DNA of 64,000 nucleotides from Pelagomonas calceolata. Taxonomy: Eukaryota > Sar > Pelagophyceae > Pelagomonadales > Pelagomonadaceae. The position numbers were made by a program, and so were the translations under genes. Positions 9,243 to 16,979 of the stretch are shown here, piece after piece. The notes beneath the pieces are model-generated. The model was not told where the DNA came from, made no database searches, and worked only from the letters and a program-made list of their open reading frames with translations. Each line of letters begins with the position of its first letter. Within the stretch, counting starts at the first letter, position 1. The stretch is from assembly GCA_918797485.1 (NCBI GenBank), contig CAKKNE010000002.1, positions 3,872,501 through 3,936,500 on the forward strand. Direction: 5' to 3'.

Positions 9243-10547
9243 CTACCGCTCGCACAACCACGTCCGGTTGGCGCCGTCGCGCGCGTCCACGTTATCGCGC
9301 GCCTCCGCGACCGTTTCTTTATAAAGCTGGTCCGTCTCGTGGCTGCCGCGCCCCGTCGCCATCCAGCTCCGTTTGGACGAGGACCAGGGGTGCGGCGCGT
9401 GGACCAGGAACCCCAGCGGCAGCACCGCGAATACATACCCCGCGTACCGCAATCGAGCAATTTGCTCGATCTTGTTCTTGCCGTAGCCCGTGTACGACGC
9501 GTCGAAGCGCACGTCGGCGTTGTTCCGCAACACGACGTAGGGCTCGAAGCGCGCACTCTTAAAACATGCGATGCGCCGCGGTTCCACATAAGAAGCGAAC
9601 GGTAACAAACCTTCGGGCAATTTGGGCGCGTCCTTGCCCGAGGGCTGGGCCTCGGCGGCGCGCACGCGGTCGGCGGCGCGGAAGGCGCGTGTTGACGCCG
9701 CTTTCGCCGTGGCCTCGACCCAGGCCGCCGTGTTTGTGGTTCCGTGCGCGTCGCGGTTCCACGTAAAATCAAACACGATGCACGCGACGGACGCCAGACA
9801 ATCGAGGAGCTGGGCAAAGTTTTCGGGAATGAAGTCGGGTTTCGATAGTTCGCGCTTCCACCTTTTATCGGAATAGCCGCGCCAGTTGCCCTTCCTTTGG
9901 AACGCCGGGACCACCAACGCGCTTCGAGGGTGGTTTTTCAAATACAAAGATTGCGCCAGGATGGCCTCGTGCAGTTCCGTGGACGGGAAAAAATCCACGT
10001 CGACGACTAGGACGTGGGACGTCGTGACCGCGTTGAGCGCGGCGTTCCGCAGCGCGTTGATGGGGTAATTGCCAGCGTAGGAGAAGAGCTGCATCGTCGT
10101 TGTCGTTCCGAGAAGCAAGGCGCCTCTCCATCGTAAAGACTGGTCTATTTTGGCTCGTAGCACGGAAGCCGAGGGGTGCGGTTTTGATGAACCGCAGACC
10201 GCCTCCGTCGCGATAGACTGATCACCCACAACAGCCACAGAAATGGGGCCGCTCCAGCGCGCGCATAGGAAGCGCAGCAGCCAGACTCGATCAGACGAGG
10301 CCTGCGTCGCGAGCGTCGCGCCGATACCCTCAGTTGTTACTAGGGGCGCGGCGCCCTCGTCCATTTGTTGTTCCTCCTCGGGCAGCGTCGCCAGGGTGAT
10401 GCTCGCGAAGACGACGGCCGCCAGGACTGTTAGCACGCAGCACAGCGCGCAGCGCCGCGGGCGCCGCCGCCGCCGTCGCGGCGACAGGGGCGTGTCCGCC
10501 TCCTCGACGTCGACGCTCGGCGACACCGTGTGGCGGTGGGAGAGCAT
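9243..10547 (-). CDS. Type II membrane glycosyltransferase, LARGE/B4GAT1-like (GT49)
   Basis: A protein of 434 residues: cytosolic Arg-rich N-terminus, a transmembrane anchor at about residues 33-54, a short stem, then a lumenal catalytic domain. Key motifs are YPINALRNAAL, the metal-binding DVDFFPS (DxD-type) and the C-terminal block EPYVVLRNN...FDASYTGYGKNKIEQ...LPLGFLVHAPHP, which is the signature of the LARGE/B4GAT1 family (GT49). Family members transfer glucuronate or xylose in the Golgi; the donor cannot be read from sequence. An insert of about 60 Ala/Arg-rich residues lies in the middle of the domain. The start at 10547 is the first ATG and gives an orthodox type II topology. Confidence 0.82.
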   Translation of the reverse strand: MLSHRHTVSPSVDVEEADTPLSPRRRRRRPRRCALCCVLTVLAAVVFASITLATLPEEEQQMDEGAAPLVTTEGIGATLATQASSDRVWLLRFLCARWSGPISVAVVGDQSIATEAVCGSSKPHPSASVLRAKIDQSLRWRGALLLGTTTTMQLFSYAGNYPINALRNAALNAVTTSHVLVVDVDFFPSTELHEAILAQSLYLKNHPRSALVVPAFQRKGNWRGYSDKRWKRELSKPDFIPENFAQLLDCLASVACIVFDFTWNRDAHGTTNTAAWVEATAKAASTRAFRAADRVRAAEAQPSGKDAPKLPEGLLPFASYVEPRRIACFKSARFEPYVVLRNNADVRFDASYTGYGKNKIEQIARLRYAGYVFAVLPLGFLVHAPHPWSSSKRSWMATGRGSHETDQLYKETVAEARDNVDARDGANRTWLCER

Positions 10548-10839
10548 CGGTGCTGCGCCGCGCGTCGTGTGAGTGTCGCAGCTCTTTTGATGTGCTGCAC
10601 CAAATCTGGCTATGTGCGTGCGCGGCGGGCCTAGGTATGATGCGCCCTCCTCAAAATTATCCGAAACGATGCTAAATGTCTATGATGCAGTGATTTAAGC
10701 CACGCTACGGCCGCTTTCCCATCAAAATCGCGCCAAAAACCCGTCGTTCACTGCTTCGACGGGTCCCGGAGGAGCGGGAGCGACTAGGGGGTCGCGCGCC
10801 GTGTAAAACCCGAACCCGAACCTGCTTTGCAGAATTTAC

Positions 10840-11643
10840 TCACCTCGGCGCAGGCGCCAAGGATGAAGCTCCCAGCAGCGGCGCGGCCAACGCCGGCGCC
10901 GCGGCGACGGCCTCGCGGAGCAAGGCCGGCGGGACCGCGCCGCAGAGCACGTCGACGCCGACGACGGCGCCGCCCGCCGCGACGGCGACCGCCACCATGG
11001 CGTCAGCGGGCTCGTCCGCCGTCGTGTCCGCGAGCAACGTTCCGCCGACCACCGCCAGCGTCACCACAACAGGACACTCATCCACAGATAAAGTGGTCGG
11101 CGGCGTCTCGGCGGGTAATAATGAGAAGGGGAGCGCCTCCGTCGTCTCGTCCGACGCCTCCAGGGCCTCCTCGGCCGCGGGCAGTTTGGTGGAGGCGAGC
11201 GCCGCTCTGATAGCACAAGACAGCGCCTCGCGCAGCCCGCCGTCGTCGCTTAGGATGATGCAATCAATCACAAGGTGCCAGCCGAGCTTCTCGCCGATCT
11301 TGGGGATCGCCGCGCGCCATGGTGTTAACCAGGCGTCGGCCTCGCGCGCGAGCCGTTCCTGCAGCGCGAGTTTGGCTCGGTCGTCGCCGGCCGCCCAGAG
11401 CGACGGCGAGCACTCGACCTCGACCCCACAAGCCGTGCCCTCGCCGATTTGAGCTGTGACGGCCGCGAGGCACTCGGTGCCGCCGCCCAACCCGCCGCCG
11501 ACAACGCAACGGGCCGAGCCCCAGCACTGCACCAAGATATTTGTTTCTATATCAAATTCGCGCGCCTCGAGCGGCTGGCGGCCGTCGGAACGCATCGCTT
11601 TTTGCACGGGCTGTGGGGGCCGCAGTGTGGTTTGGCTGTGCAC
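10840..11643 (-). CDS. RRP42: Exosome subunit RRP42 (RNase PH family); 3' end may be spliced
   Basis: A protein of 267 residues as a continuous frame. RNase PH fold features are MRSDGRQPLEAREF, the GSARC strand, the Val-Glu-Cys-Ser-Pro segment, the core helix strand WHLVIDCIILSDDGGLREAL and the second-half strand VDECPVVVTLAVVGGTLLAD; the last two fit EXOSC7/RRP42 better than RRP43 or RRP45. It would form part of the catalytically inert ring of the RNA exosome. The apparent stop is the TGA within AG|GTGAGT at 10840-10843, a perfect splice-donor consensus. CTAG (60 nt on) and AGCAG (90 nt on) are possible acceptors leading to a short in-frame tail ending near 10705. ATG at 11595 is an alternative start. 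Confidence 0.72.
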   Translation of the reverse strand: MHSQTTLRPPQPVQKAMRSDGRQPLEAREFDIETNILVQCWGSARCVVGGGLGGGTECLAAVTAQIGEGTACGVEVECSPSLWAAGDDRAKLALQERLAREADAWLTPWRAAIPKIGEKLGWHLVIDCIILSDDGGLREALSCAIRAALASTKLPAAEEALEASDETTEALPFSLLPAETPPTTLSVDECPVVVTLAVVGGTLLADTTADEPADAMVAVAVAAGGAVVGVDVLCGAVPPALLREAVAAAPALAAPLLGASSLAPAPR

Positions 11644-12077
11644 GTGCCGCCGCGCCTAGCGTGTGCCAGCAGCGCTTGCCCAGCTGACTGGGAAGGACGC
11701 CTAAGCCCAACGCAATCAAAATTTGATGCAAGTGGGTAGTTTTTGCGTGCTTTTTGCGCTTTTGCAAAGTCCTTGCTGACAACCCGCACGTTGCGGGTCC
11801 GCTTCCTTCGGTTTCCTCTGCACGGGTCCTGGCTGTCGCGAGCCGTTCACGGACGCTGCGACGGATCGCGGGGGACCGCGGCGCCGACAGCTGTGCTTAG
11901 CACTCTCCACCAAGTTGGCTAGAAAACGCGAGCGAGGCGCCGCGCACCCCGCTGTGCTGCTTCAAAGCTCTGTACTATATTGCATATTAATTTCCAAGCG
12001 AGAAAACCGCGTCTTTTACCTCGCCCGAGACAAGAAACGCAGCTTTTTACCAGCAGCCGAAGACGTCGTCAGACTGA
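11644..12077. other. Intergenic region
   Basis: No supported gene. It contains a small inverted repeat, CCCGCACGTTGCGGGT, near 11781-11796 and an A/T-richer segment near 11970-12050. It separates the start of RRP42 from the Tudor-like gene and presumably holds two divergent promoters. Confidence 0.5.
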
Positions 12078-13283
12078 TCGCGCGAAGCCACTAGGAATCA
12101 CGCGCAGGCCCAAAGTCAAGTCCCACAACACGATGGAAGAGCCTGGCATCGAGCCCGCCGCCAAGTCCGGACTCCGGCCGCGCCGCCGCCCGTCGGCCCG
12201 GGCGAGCGCCCGGCGTGGAACGCAACCGTCGCTTCGAAACTCACACGAAACACGCAGGCCACGGACAACTACCTCACGCCCGCCCAGCAGACGAACTTCA
12301 AGACGAGACCCACGACGCGACGACTCGTCAAGCCGCCCGACTACGCGGTGCCGTCGGACTGGCGCACGGAAGGTAGTAGATACCTGAGGCGGTGGGTCAT
12401 CCGTTCAGTGGTGGGCTTGGACGGCATCCTCAAACCGCAACTCGGCTACATCGCGGCCTGGCTGAGCGCGAAGGAGAGCGACTTCCAGAACAGTCGCGGC
12501 CGGTCCGCCGGTCTTTATAGATGCGTCTACGTCGGTGGGGAATTAGATGGCGACGCCGAAGATTTAGAGTTGCACGAGACCACGGCGACGCTCTGGCAGC
12601 ACGCCTGTGGCGGGTGCAACGCCTTCGCCGTGGATCCCGAGGTCCTGCGTCGCCACTGCGCGACCTGCAAAAGCTACAAGCGCAAGGTCGACGCCGACGC
12701 GGCGGCCGCGGCCGCGGCGCAGGCCGCGTTGGACCTGAAGAAGCGGCCCGCCGACGGCGGCGCGACGACGCGCGGGAAAGCTAGACGCGTCGAGGAGACG
12801 GCCCCGAAGGCGCCCCCGGGTCCTCTCCCCGGCGCACGCGCGGCGCCGTACCCGTTCCACGCCCTGCCCGGGGCCGCGGCGCCGCCGCCGCAGCGCAAGC
12901 TGACGATCCGCCTCCCGGCCGGCGCCGGCGCGGCGGCCGCGACGCCGCCCGTCGCGCCGGCGCAGCGCATGCCGCCGCGCGCGCCGCGCATCGGCGCCCA
13001 GTACCAGGCCGACACGGAGCTGCCCGAGCCCGAAACCGCGCCGCCGCCGCCCGTCGCCGTCGCCGCCGCGCGGACGCGCACGATGCCCCTCGTGCCGCGG
13101 CCGTCCTACGAGTTCGACGTGAGCGCCGGTTTGTCGATCGACATCGCGCTGAAGCGCGGCCGCGGCCTCGCGCCGCTCGTGCTGCGCCTCGGGCCGCGCG
13201 AGGCCGTCCTGTACCGCGCGGACCGCGACGGCGGCGCGGACCCGGAGCGCGTCGTCGCGCGCGCGGCGCTGCCGGCCCAGTAG
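12078..13283 (+). CDS. Tudor-like/zinc-knuckle protein, 5' end unresolved
   Basis: Coding-like sequence runs in one frame from about 12180 to the stop at 13283 but has no ATG: the first in-frame upstream stop is at 12075, and the nearest ATG (12133) is in a different frame. An upstream exon or a frameshift near the start is likely. The readable part includes SDWRTEGSRYLRRWV...GYIAAWL...GLYRCVYVGGELDGDAEDLE, an outline seen in chromatin-type Tudor/PWWP-like modules of algal proteins. A Cys/His cluster (CGGCNAF...RRHCATC) follows, then a long Ala/Pro-rich region and a conserved-looking C-terminal beta segment. A role in chromatin is only an inference. Confidence 0.5.
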   Translation, partial: SREATRNHAQAQSQVPQHDGRAWHRARRQVRTPAAPPPVGPGERPAWNATVASKLTRNTQATDNYLTPAQQTNFKTRPTTRRLVKPPDYAVPSDWRTEGSRYLRRWVIRSVVGLDGILKPQLGYIAAWLSAKESDFQNSRGRSAGLYRCVYVGGELDGDAEDLELHETTATLWQHACGGCNAFAVDPEVLRRHCATCKSYKRKVDADAAAAAAAQAALDLKKRPADGGATTRGKARRVEETAPKAPPGPLPGARAAPYPFHALPGAAAPPPQRKLTIRLPAGAGAAAATPPVAPAQRMPPRAPRIGAQYQADTELPEPETAPPPPVAVAAARTRTMPLVPRPSYEFDVSAGLSIDIALKRGRGLAPLVLRLGPREAVLYRADRDGGADPERVVARAALPAQ

Positions 13284-13311
13284 GTGGCTCCCTGTCGTAA
13301 TGATCACATAC

Positions 13312-14223
13312 TTACATCAGTCGGCGCGGCGGGCCCGTCCTAGGGTCACACACGGGCCGCGCCGGCGGCGGCGGCGCGACGGGCCCGTCGCCCGCGAAGG
13401 CCGGCACCGTGTCTAGGAGCGACTCGACGTCCGCGTTGTCGTAGGAGGGCGCCAGGTCGGAGCCCACGCGGAAGAGCGTCTCGACGACCTCGCCGTGCTG
13501 GTACACTACGAGCGTCGGCAGCGTCTCGACGTCGTAGCCCTGGAGCGCCTCGCCCGCCTCGCCGAGCGCGAGGCCCAGGAAGCGGACGTCGCGCCGCCGC
13601 GCCGCCAGTGCCGCGAGCGCGCCGTTCAGGCGCCGGCAGGGCCCGTAGTTCGGCTCGTGCAGGTGCACGACCACGACCGCGTCCTTCGTGGCGAGGGCGT
13701 CGAGGTACTCCTGCTTGGAAGCGGTCGCGTTGAACGCGCCGAACGTGGGCGTGGCCTTCTCCGCTTTAAGCTCCGCGAGCCGCTTCTTCCGGTAGCTCTC
13801 CAGGAACTCGTCATCATCATCACTCTCCGACGACGCAGACTCGGTCCGCGCATCCGGATCTTTCCTAGGAGGCGGCGGCGGCGGTGGCGCGTCTCGGACG
13901 ACGCCGGCAGCCACTTCCAGCATCTTCGCCTCCCGATCCACTTTATTCCACAGGATCTCGGCGCGCTGCATCTTCTTAAAATATCTGTACTGGGCCAGCG
14001 TCGCCTTGACGCCCGTCTTGCCCGCGGCGGCCGGCGCCTCGCCGTACCGCAGGGCCTCCGGGACCGCCCGCGATTCCTCCGGTTCCGGTTCCGGGTCGTC
14101 CGGCACCGACGCCGCGTCGTCCTCGTCGTCATCTCTCGTATCGTCGTCGTCGCTCGCCCAGGTGCCGTACCTGCCTGGTATGTTGCGGCGCAGCATTTTG
14201 TCCTCCAAGCCCCAGTCGCCCAT
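13312..14223 (-). CDS. Phosducin-like protein
   Basis: A protein of 303 residues from the ATG at 14223 (MGDWGLEDKML). It has an acidic disordered N-terminus, the phosducin helix TGVKATLAQYRYFKKMQ, the linker FLESYRKKRLAELKA, and a thioredoxin-fold domain (VVVVHLHEPNYGPCRRLNGAL ... LPTLVVYQHGEVVETLFRV) that lacks the CxxC redox pair, as expected in phosducins. Phosducin-like proteins assist the CCT chaperonin in folding G-beta and other clients in the cytosol. A Pro run interrupts the middle. It converges with the Tudor-like gene, the two stops being 28 bp apart. Confidence 0.82.
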   Translation of the reverse strand: MGDWGLEDKMLRRNIPGRYGTWASDDDDTRDDDEDDAASVPDDPEPEPEESRAVPEALRYGEAPAAAGKTGVKATLAQYRYFKKMQRAEILWNKVDREAKMLEVAAGVVRDAPPPPPPPRKDPDARTESASSESDDDDEFLESYRKKRLAELKAEKATPTFGAFNATASKQEYLDALATKDAVVVVHLHEPNYGPCRRLNGALAALAARRRDVRFLGLALGEAGEALQGYDVETLPTLVVYQHGEVVETLFRVGSDLAPSYDNADVESLLDTVPAFAGDGPVAPPPPARPVCDPRTGPPRRLM

Positions 14224-14346
14224 GGTAGCGGCAGCCCTTTTGGGGGAGAGCAGCAACTGTACCGAGCAGCAAACGAGGAACAGCAATGAGGTGTGCGGGC
14301 AGCGCGACAAAAGGCGCAAGACGGAGGCGAGCTAGTGATAGTGTTA

Positions 14347-15147
14347 CTAGTATTTTAGGAATTTCCTGACCTGGCGCTTCTCGACCACGTACCCCCCGCC
14401 CACGAGCCTGGCGAGCTGCGCCTTCAAAGCACACTGTTTCCGGGGCACCTTGGCGGTCAGGTCCTTCTTGGCCCGCAGTTTCGCCTTGCGACGCGGGCCG
14501 TCGCGCCGCCCGCCCGCGAAGTCGAGCACGACGCTCGCCATGGGCGCCTGGCCCGTACGCACGAGCCGATCGAGCACGACCGTCGCCTTCGGCGCGTCCT
14601 TGACCGGCGCGGCCCGGTCCTTGGCGCCGAGCAACAGATTGCGCTCGACCTCGCGGACGAGCGTGTCGCGTTTCTTGCGGCTATAGAGTATACACTTGCT
14701 GCACCCCCCTCTGTAAATGTTCTCTTCGGTCGCGGCTTCCGCGGTGTCGTCGTGCCATTTGTGGTGCTTCGCGCAGACCCATTCTCCGCAGCGCTCCCGC
14801 TTTAGAATTCCCTTGCGACAGGCTTCGCAGTACACGGGCTTGGGTACCTCATCGCAATGGCACGCGTCGTTCTCCCAATCGCATGGGCAGTCTCGATTGA
14901 TCGCGCACTCGGTGCAGCCTTCCAGGCACTCCGGGCAGGCCCTCTTCCCGCACCCCGCGCATTCGCGGCGCTCTTCCAGATTATCGTCGATGTCCTCCGC
15001 GGTGTATGGATCTTGGCAGATCGGGCAACAGCTGGCAAGGTGCTGCTTCTGCTTCCACGCCGGCCAGTCCTCGAAGAGGCAAAGATTGTTGTCTAACGAG
15101 TTGCCTGAATGGTCCGAATGCTGCGAGTTGCTTGACCAGTCGGCCAT
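14347..15147 (-). CDS. Cys/His-rich multi-zinc protein
   Basis: A protein of 266 residues. The first 160 residues hold a dense series of CxxC and CxH pairs (CCPICQDPY, ECAGCGKRACPECLEGCTEC, CHCDEV, YCEACRKGIL, CGEWVCAKHHKWH, GGCSKC), consistent with several zinc-binding treble-clef or RING-like units. The opening CPICQDPY...CAGCGKRACPECL is RING-like, so E3 ligase activity is possible but not shown. The C-terminal third is basic (RRKAKLRAKKD). The start at 15147 gives MADWSSNSQHSDHSGNS, and the gene lies 210 bp from element copy 2. Confidence 0.65.
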   Translation of the reverse strand: MADWSSNSQHSDHSGNSLDNNLCLFEDWPAWKQKQHLASCCPICQDPYTAEDIDDNLEERRECAGCGKRACPECLEGCTECAINRDCPCDWENDACHCDEVPKPVYCEACRKGILKRERCGEWVCAKHHKWHDDTAEAATEENIYRGGCSKCILYSRKKRDTLVREVERNLLLGAKDRAAPVKDAPKATVVLDRLVRTGQAPMASVVLDFAGGRRDGPRRKAKLRAKKDLTAKVPRKQCALKAQLARLVGGGYVVEKRQVRKFLKY

Positions 15148-15358
15148 CTGCGCTTGAATTCAATCTGTGCCGGCGCAAAAGATGGCTGCCTGCTGCAGCC
15201 GGTTGGGGGCCTAGTTCAAACTAGTGGCGCCCTGGGGGCTCTGCGGCGCGCAGCTCTGGCTAGTTGCGTGTCGCACTGACTGGGACCACGTGCTCGTGGC
15301 TGCCCAAAGTCCGTGCGCGGTTCGCGCTGCTCTAACGACTTGGGCGCCGCGTACTTGC

Positions 15359-15383
15359 TCTAGAGTGTCTTACAGGCCGCTAG
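15359..15383 (+). repeat. 24-bp palindromic element, copy 2 (variant left arm)
   Basis: Reads CTCTAGAGTGTCTTACA then GGCCGCTAGT. The left arm has an extra AG, so CTAG flanks a 16-nt core. It lies 212 bp upstream of the zinc-protein start at 15147 and 36 bp past the 3' end of the PH/MIT gene. It shares the upstream word TACTTGCT with copy 1. Confidence 0.8.
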
Positions 15384-15418
15384 TAATCGATGGTGATCGG
15401 TCTTTACACAAAAAGAGA

Positions 15419-16510
15419 CTAGACGTCGTCGGCGTCGAGCACGACCTTCTCGAGCTCCTCGACCGGGTGCCGCCGCGGCGCGTCCAGGAGCGGCACCGCG
15501 CCAAGCGCGGCGCTGCGCCCGCGCTGCCGGCACGCGTCCGCGGCCTCCTTGCACTGCGCGGTACCCGACGCGATCAATTCCAGCACGGCGTCCTCGGGCC
15601 GCTGGTCGCCCGGCATGCCCGCCACGGCCCGCTTCGCCTGGACGAAGGCCGCCACCGCTTTCTTATATGATCCGTGGGCCGCGCGCCAGTCCTCTCTTGA
15701 TTCGTGGTCTCTACCCTCAGCCGTGTGCCTTAAAGCGTCGTCCAACGATGCTTCGAGGCCGGCGAGCGTTTGGGGCCGCGACCGCTCGGCGTCCTCGGTG
15801 CGCTTCTCCTCCTGCGAGAGCTGGAGGGCCCGCTCTTCTTCCTCCCGCAGCCTCCTTTCATACTCCAAGTGGCGCTGCTGGTCCTGCTCTGCCGTCGACT
15901 GCGACACCTTCATGGCCTCTTCCACTGCTTTCGCCTCCTCGGCCTGGCAGGCCCGCTCTCGGTGTAATCTCTTAAAAAACCGCCTCAGACTCATAACCTC
16001 GGCGACCCACGCGTCCCGGTCCTCGTTCGTCGAACAGGCCAGCGTCAGCTTCATGTCCTTCGCCTCTTCTTCGATGGACGAGCCGAAGACACAAAATGCA
16101 CCAATACGGCCGGCGGTCCTCTTGTCCCACGCGTCCGCGCGGCCCTCGCGCACATCAATGGACCCCTTCTCCCGCGATCCGACGGCGGCCCATCGTAAAC
16201 ACCCGTCCGCCCTTAAATCGACGTCCACCGCGCTCCACTGCGAGGCCCTTCCCACTTCACCTCGCTTATACATGCGCGCACTAATAACAGATAACCCATA
16301 GCGGTGGCGCACGCGCTGCAATAACAAAGCTTCCTGGCCCGCGTACTTCTTGAGCAGCGCTTCGACCTCTCCGGACGCGAGCTTCTCTGGATTCGCGCTC
16401 AGGTAGCACGCGCGGACGTCGTCCTGCGCCTTTCTTAGTTGATCGGGCGTGAGGCGCGGCGTCTGGGGTTCTTCCTCAGTGTCGTCGCTGGCGACGGTCC
16501 ACTGGGACAT
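15419..16510 (-). CDS. PH-domain protein with coiled coil and MIT-like C-terminus
   Basis: A protein of 363 residues. After an acidic N-terminus and a short helical segment, residues about 75-178 have the layout of a pleckstrin-homology domain, beginning ARMYKRGEVGRASQWSAVDV and ending in the diagnostic helix STNEDRDAWVAEVMSLRRFF. A charged coiled coil follows (about 180-245). Residues about 255-325 resemble an MIT helical bundle (GRDHESREDWRAAHGSYKKA), which in other proteins binds ESCRT-III tails. A phosphoinositide-membrane or endosomal role is inferred. The C-terminus is acidic. Confidence 0.62.
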   Translation of the reverse strand: MSQWTVASDDTEEEPQTPRLTPDQLRKAQDDVRACYLSANPEKLASGEVEALLKKYAGQEALLLQRVRHRYGLSVISARMYKRGEVGRASQWSAVDVDLRADGCLRWAAVGSREKGSIDVREGRADAWDKRTAGRIGAFCVFGSSIEEEAKDMKLTLACSTNEDRDAWVAEVMSLRRFFKRLHRERACQAEEAKAVEEAMKVSQSTAEQDQQRHLEYERRLREEEERALQLSQEEKRTEDAERSRPQTLAGLEASLDDALRHTAEGRDHESREDWRAAHGSYKKAVAAFVQAKRAVAGMPGDQRPEDAVLELIASGTAQCKEAADACRQRGRSAALGAVPLLDAPRRHPVEELEKVVLDADDV

Positions 16511-16979
16511 GGTTGCGCGTGCGCTGGTCCTTGGTTTTGTAGGAGCTACTTGGCACAGAGCTGTGAAACTGTTGCTACAGGTTTCGTGCGCGGTTTTGAT
16601 TCGCTGCCAAGCAGTTCGCTGTCTTCGGTCGTTTTACCTTGTGTCGTGACCCGCAAACGTGCCGCGCGAAGACGGCGTTTTTTGCGGCTTTTTCGCGGCG
16701 GAGAGGCCTTTTGTCCAAATACGGGGCCGCGAGCGCGACGAAGCGCTCCATCGCGCCCAGGGGAGCTGTGGTGTTCACCTCTCGCCCGAGGCATGGTGAT
16801 GAGGCGGCGCCGGAACGCCACTGCCAGCAGCGCGGGATCGCGACGCGCGGTGTCTCCCCACCAGGGGCTCCGCCCACGAGTCCTAGCACCGTAACAATAT
16901 AACCAAGAGAGACAAGCAGTGGGCAAGAACAGACTTAAGGGTGCCCGGAGGACGAACGAACGCGAAACGAGCGGGGCCG
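16511..16979. other. Intergenic region
   Basis: Several frames of 60-150 codons are open here on both strands but none has recognisable domains or a clear start. I treat the stretch as the upstream region of the PH/MIT gene plus the 3' flank of the ankyrin/U-box gene. Confidence 0.45.
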
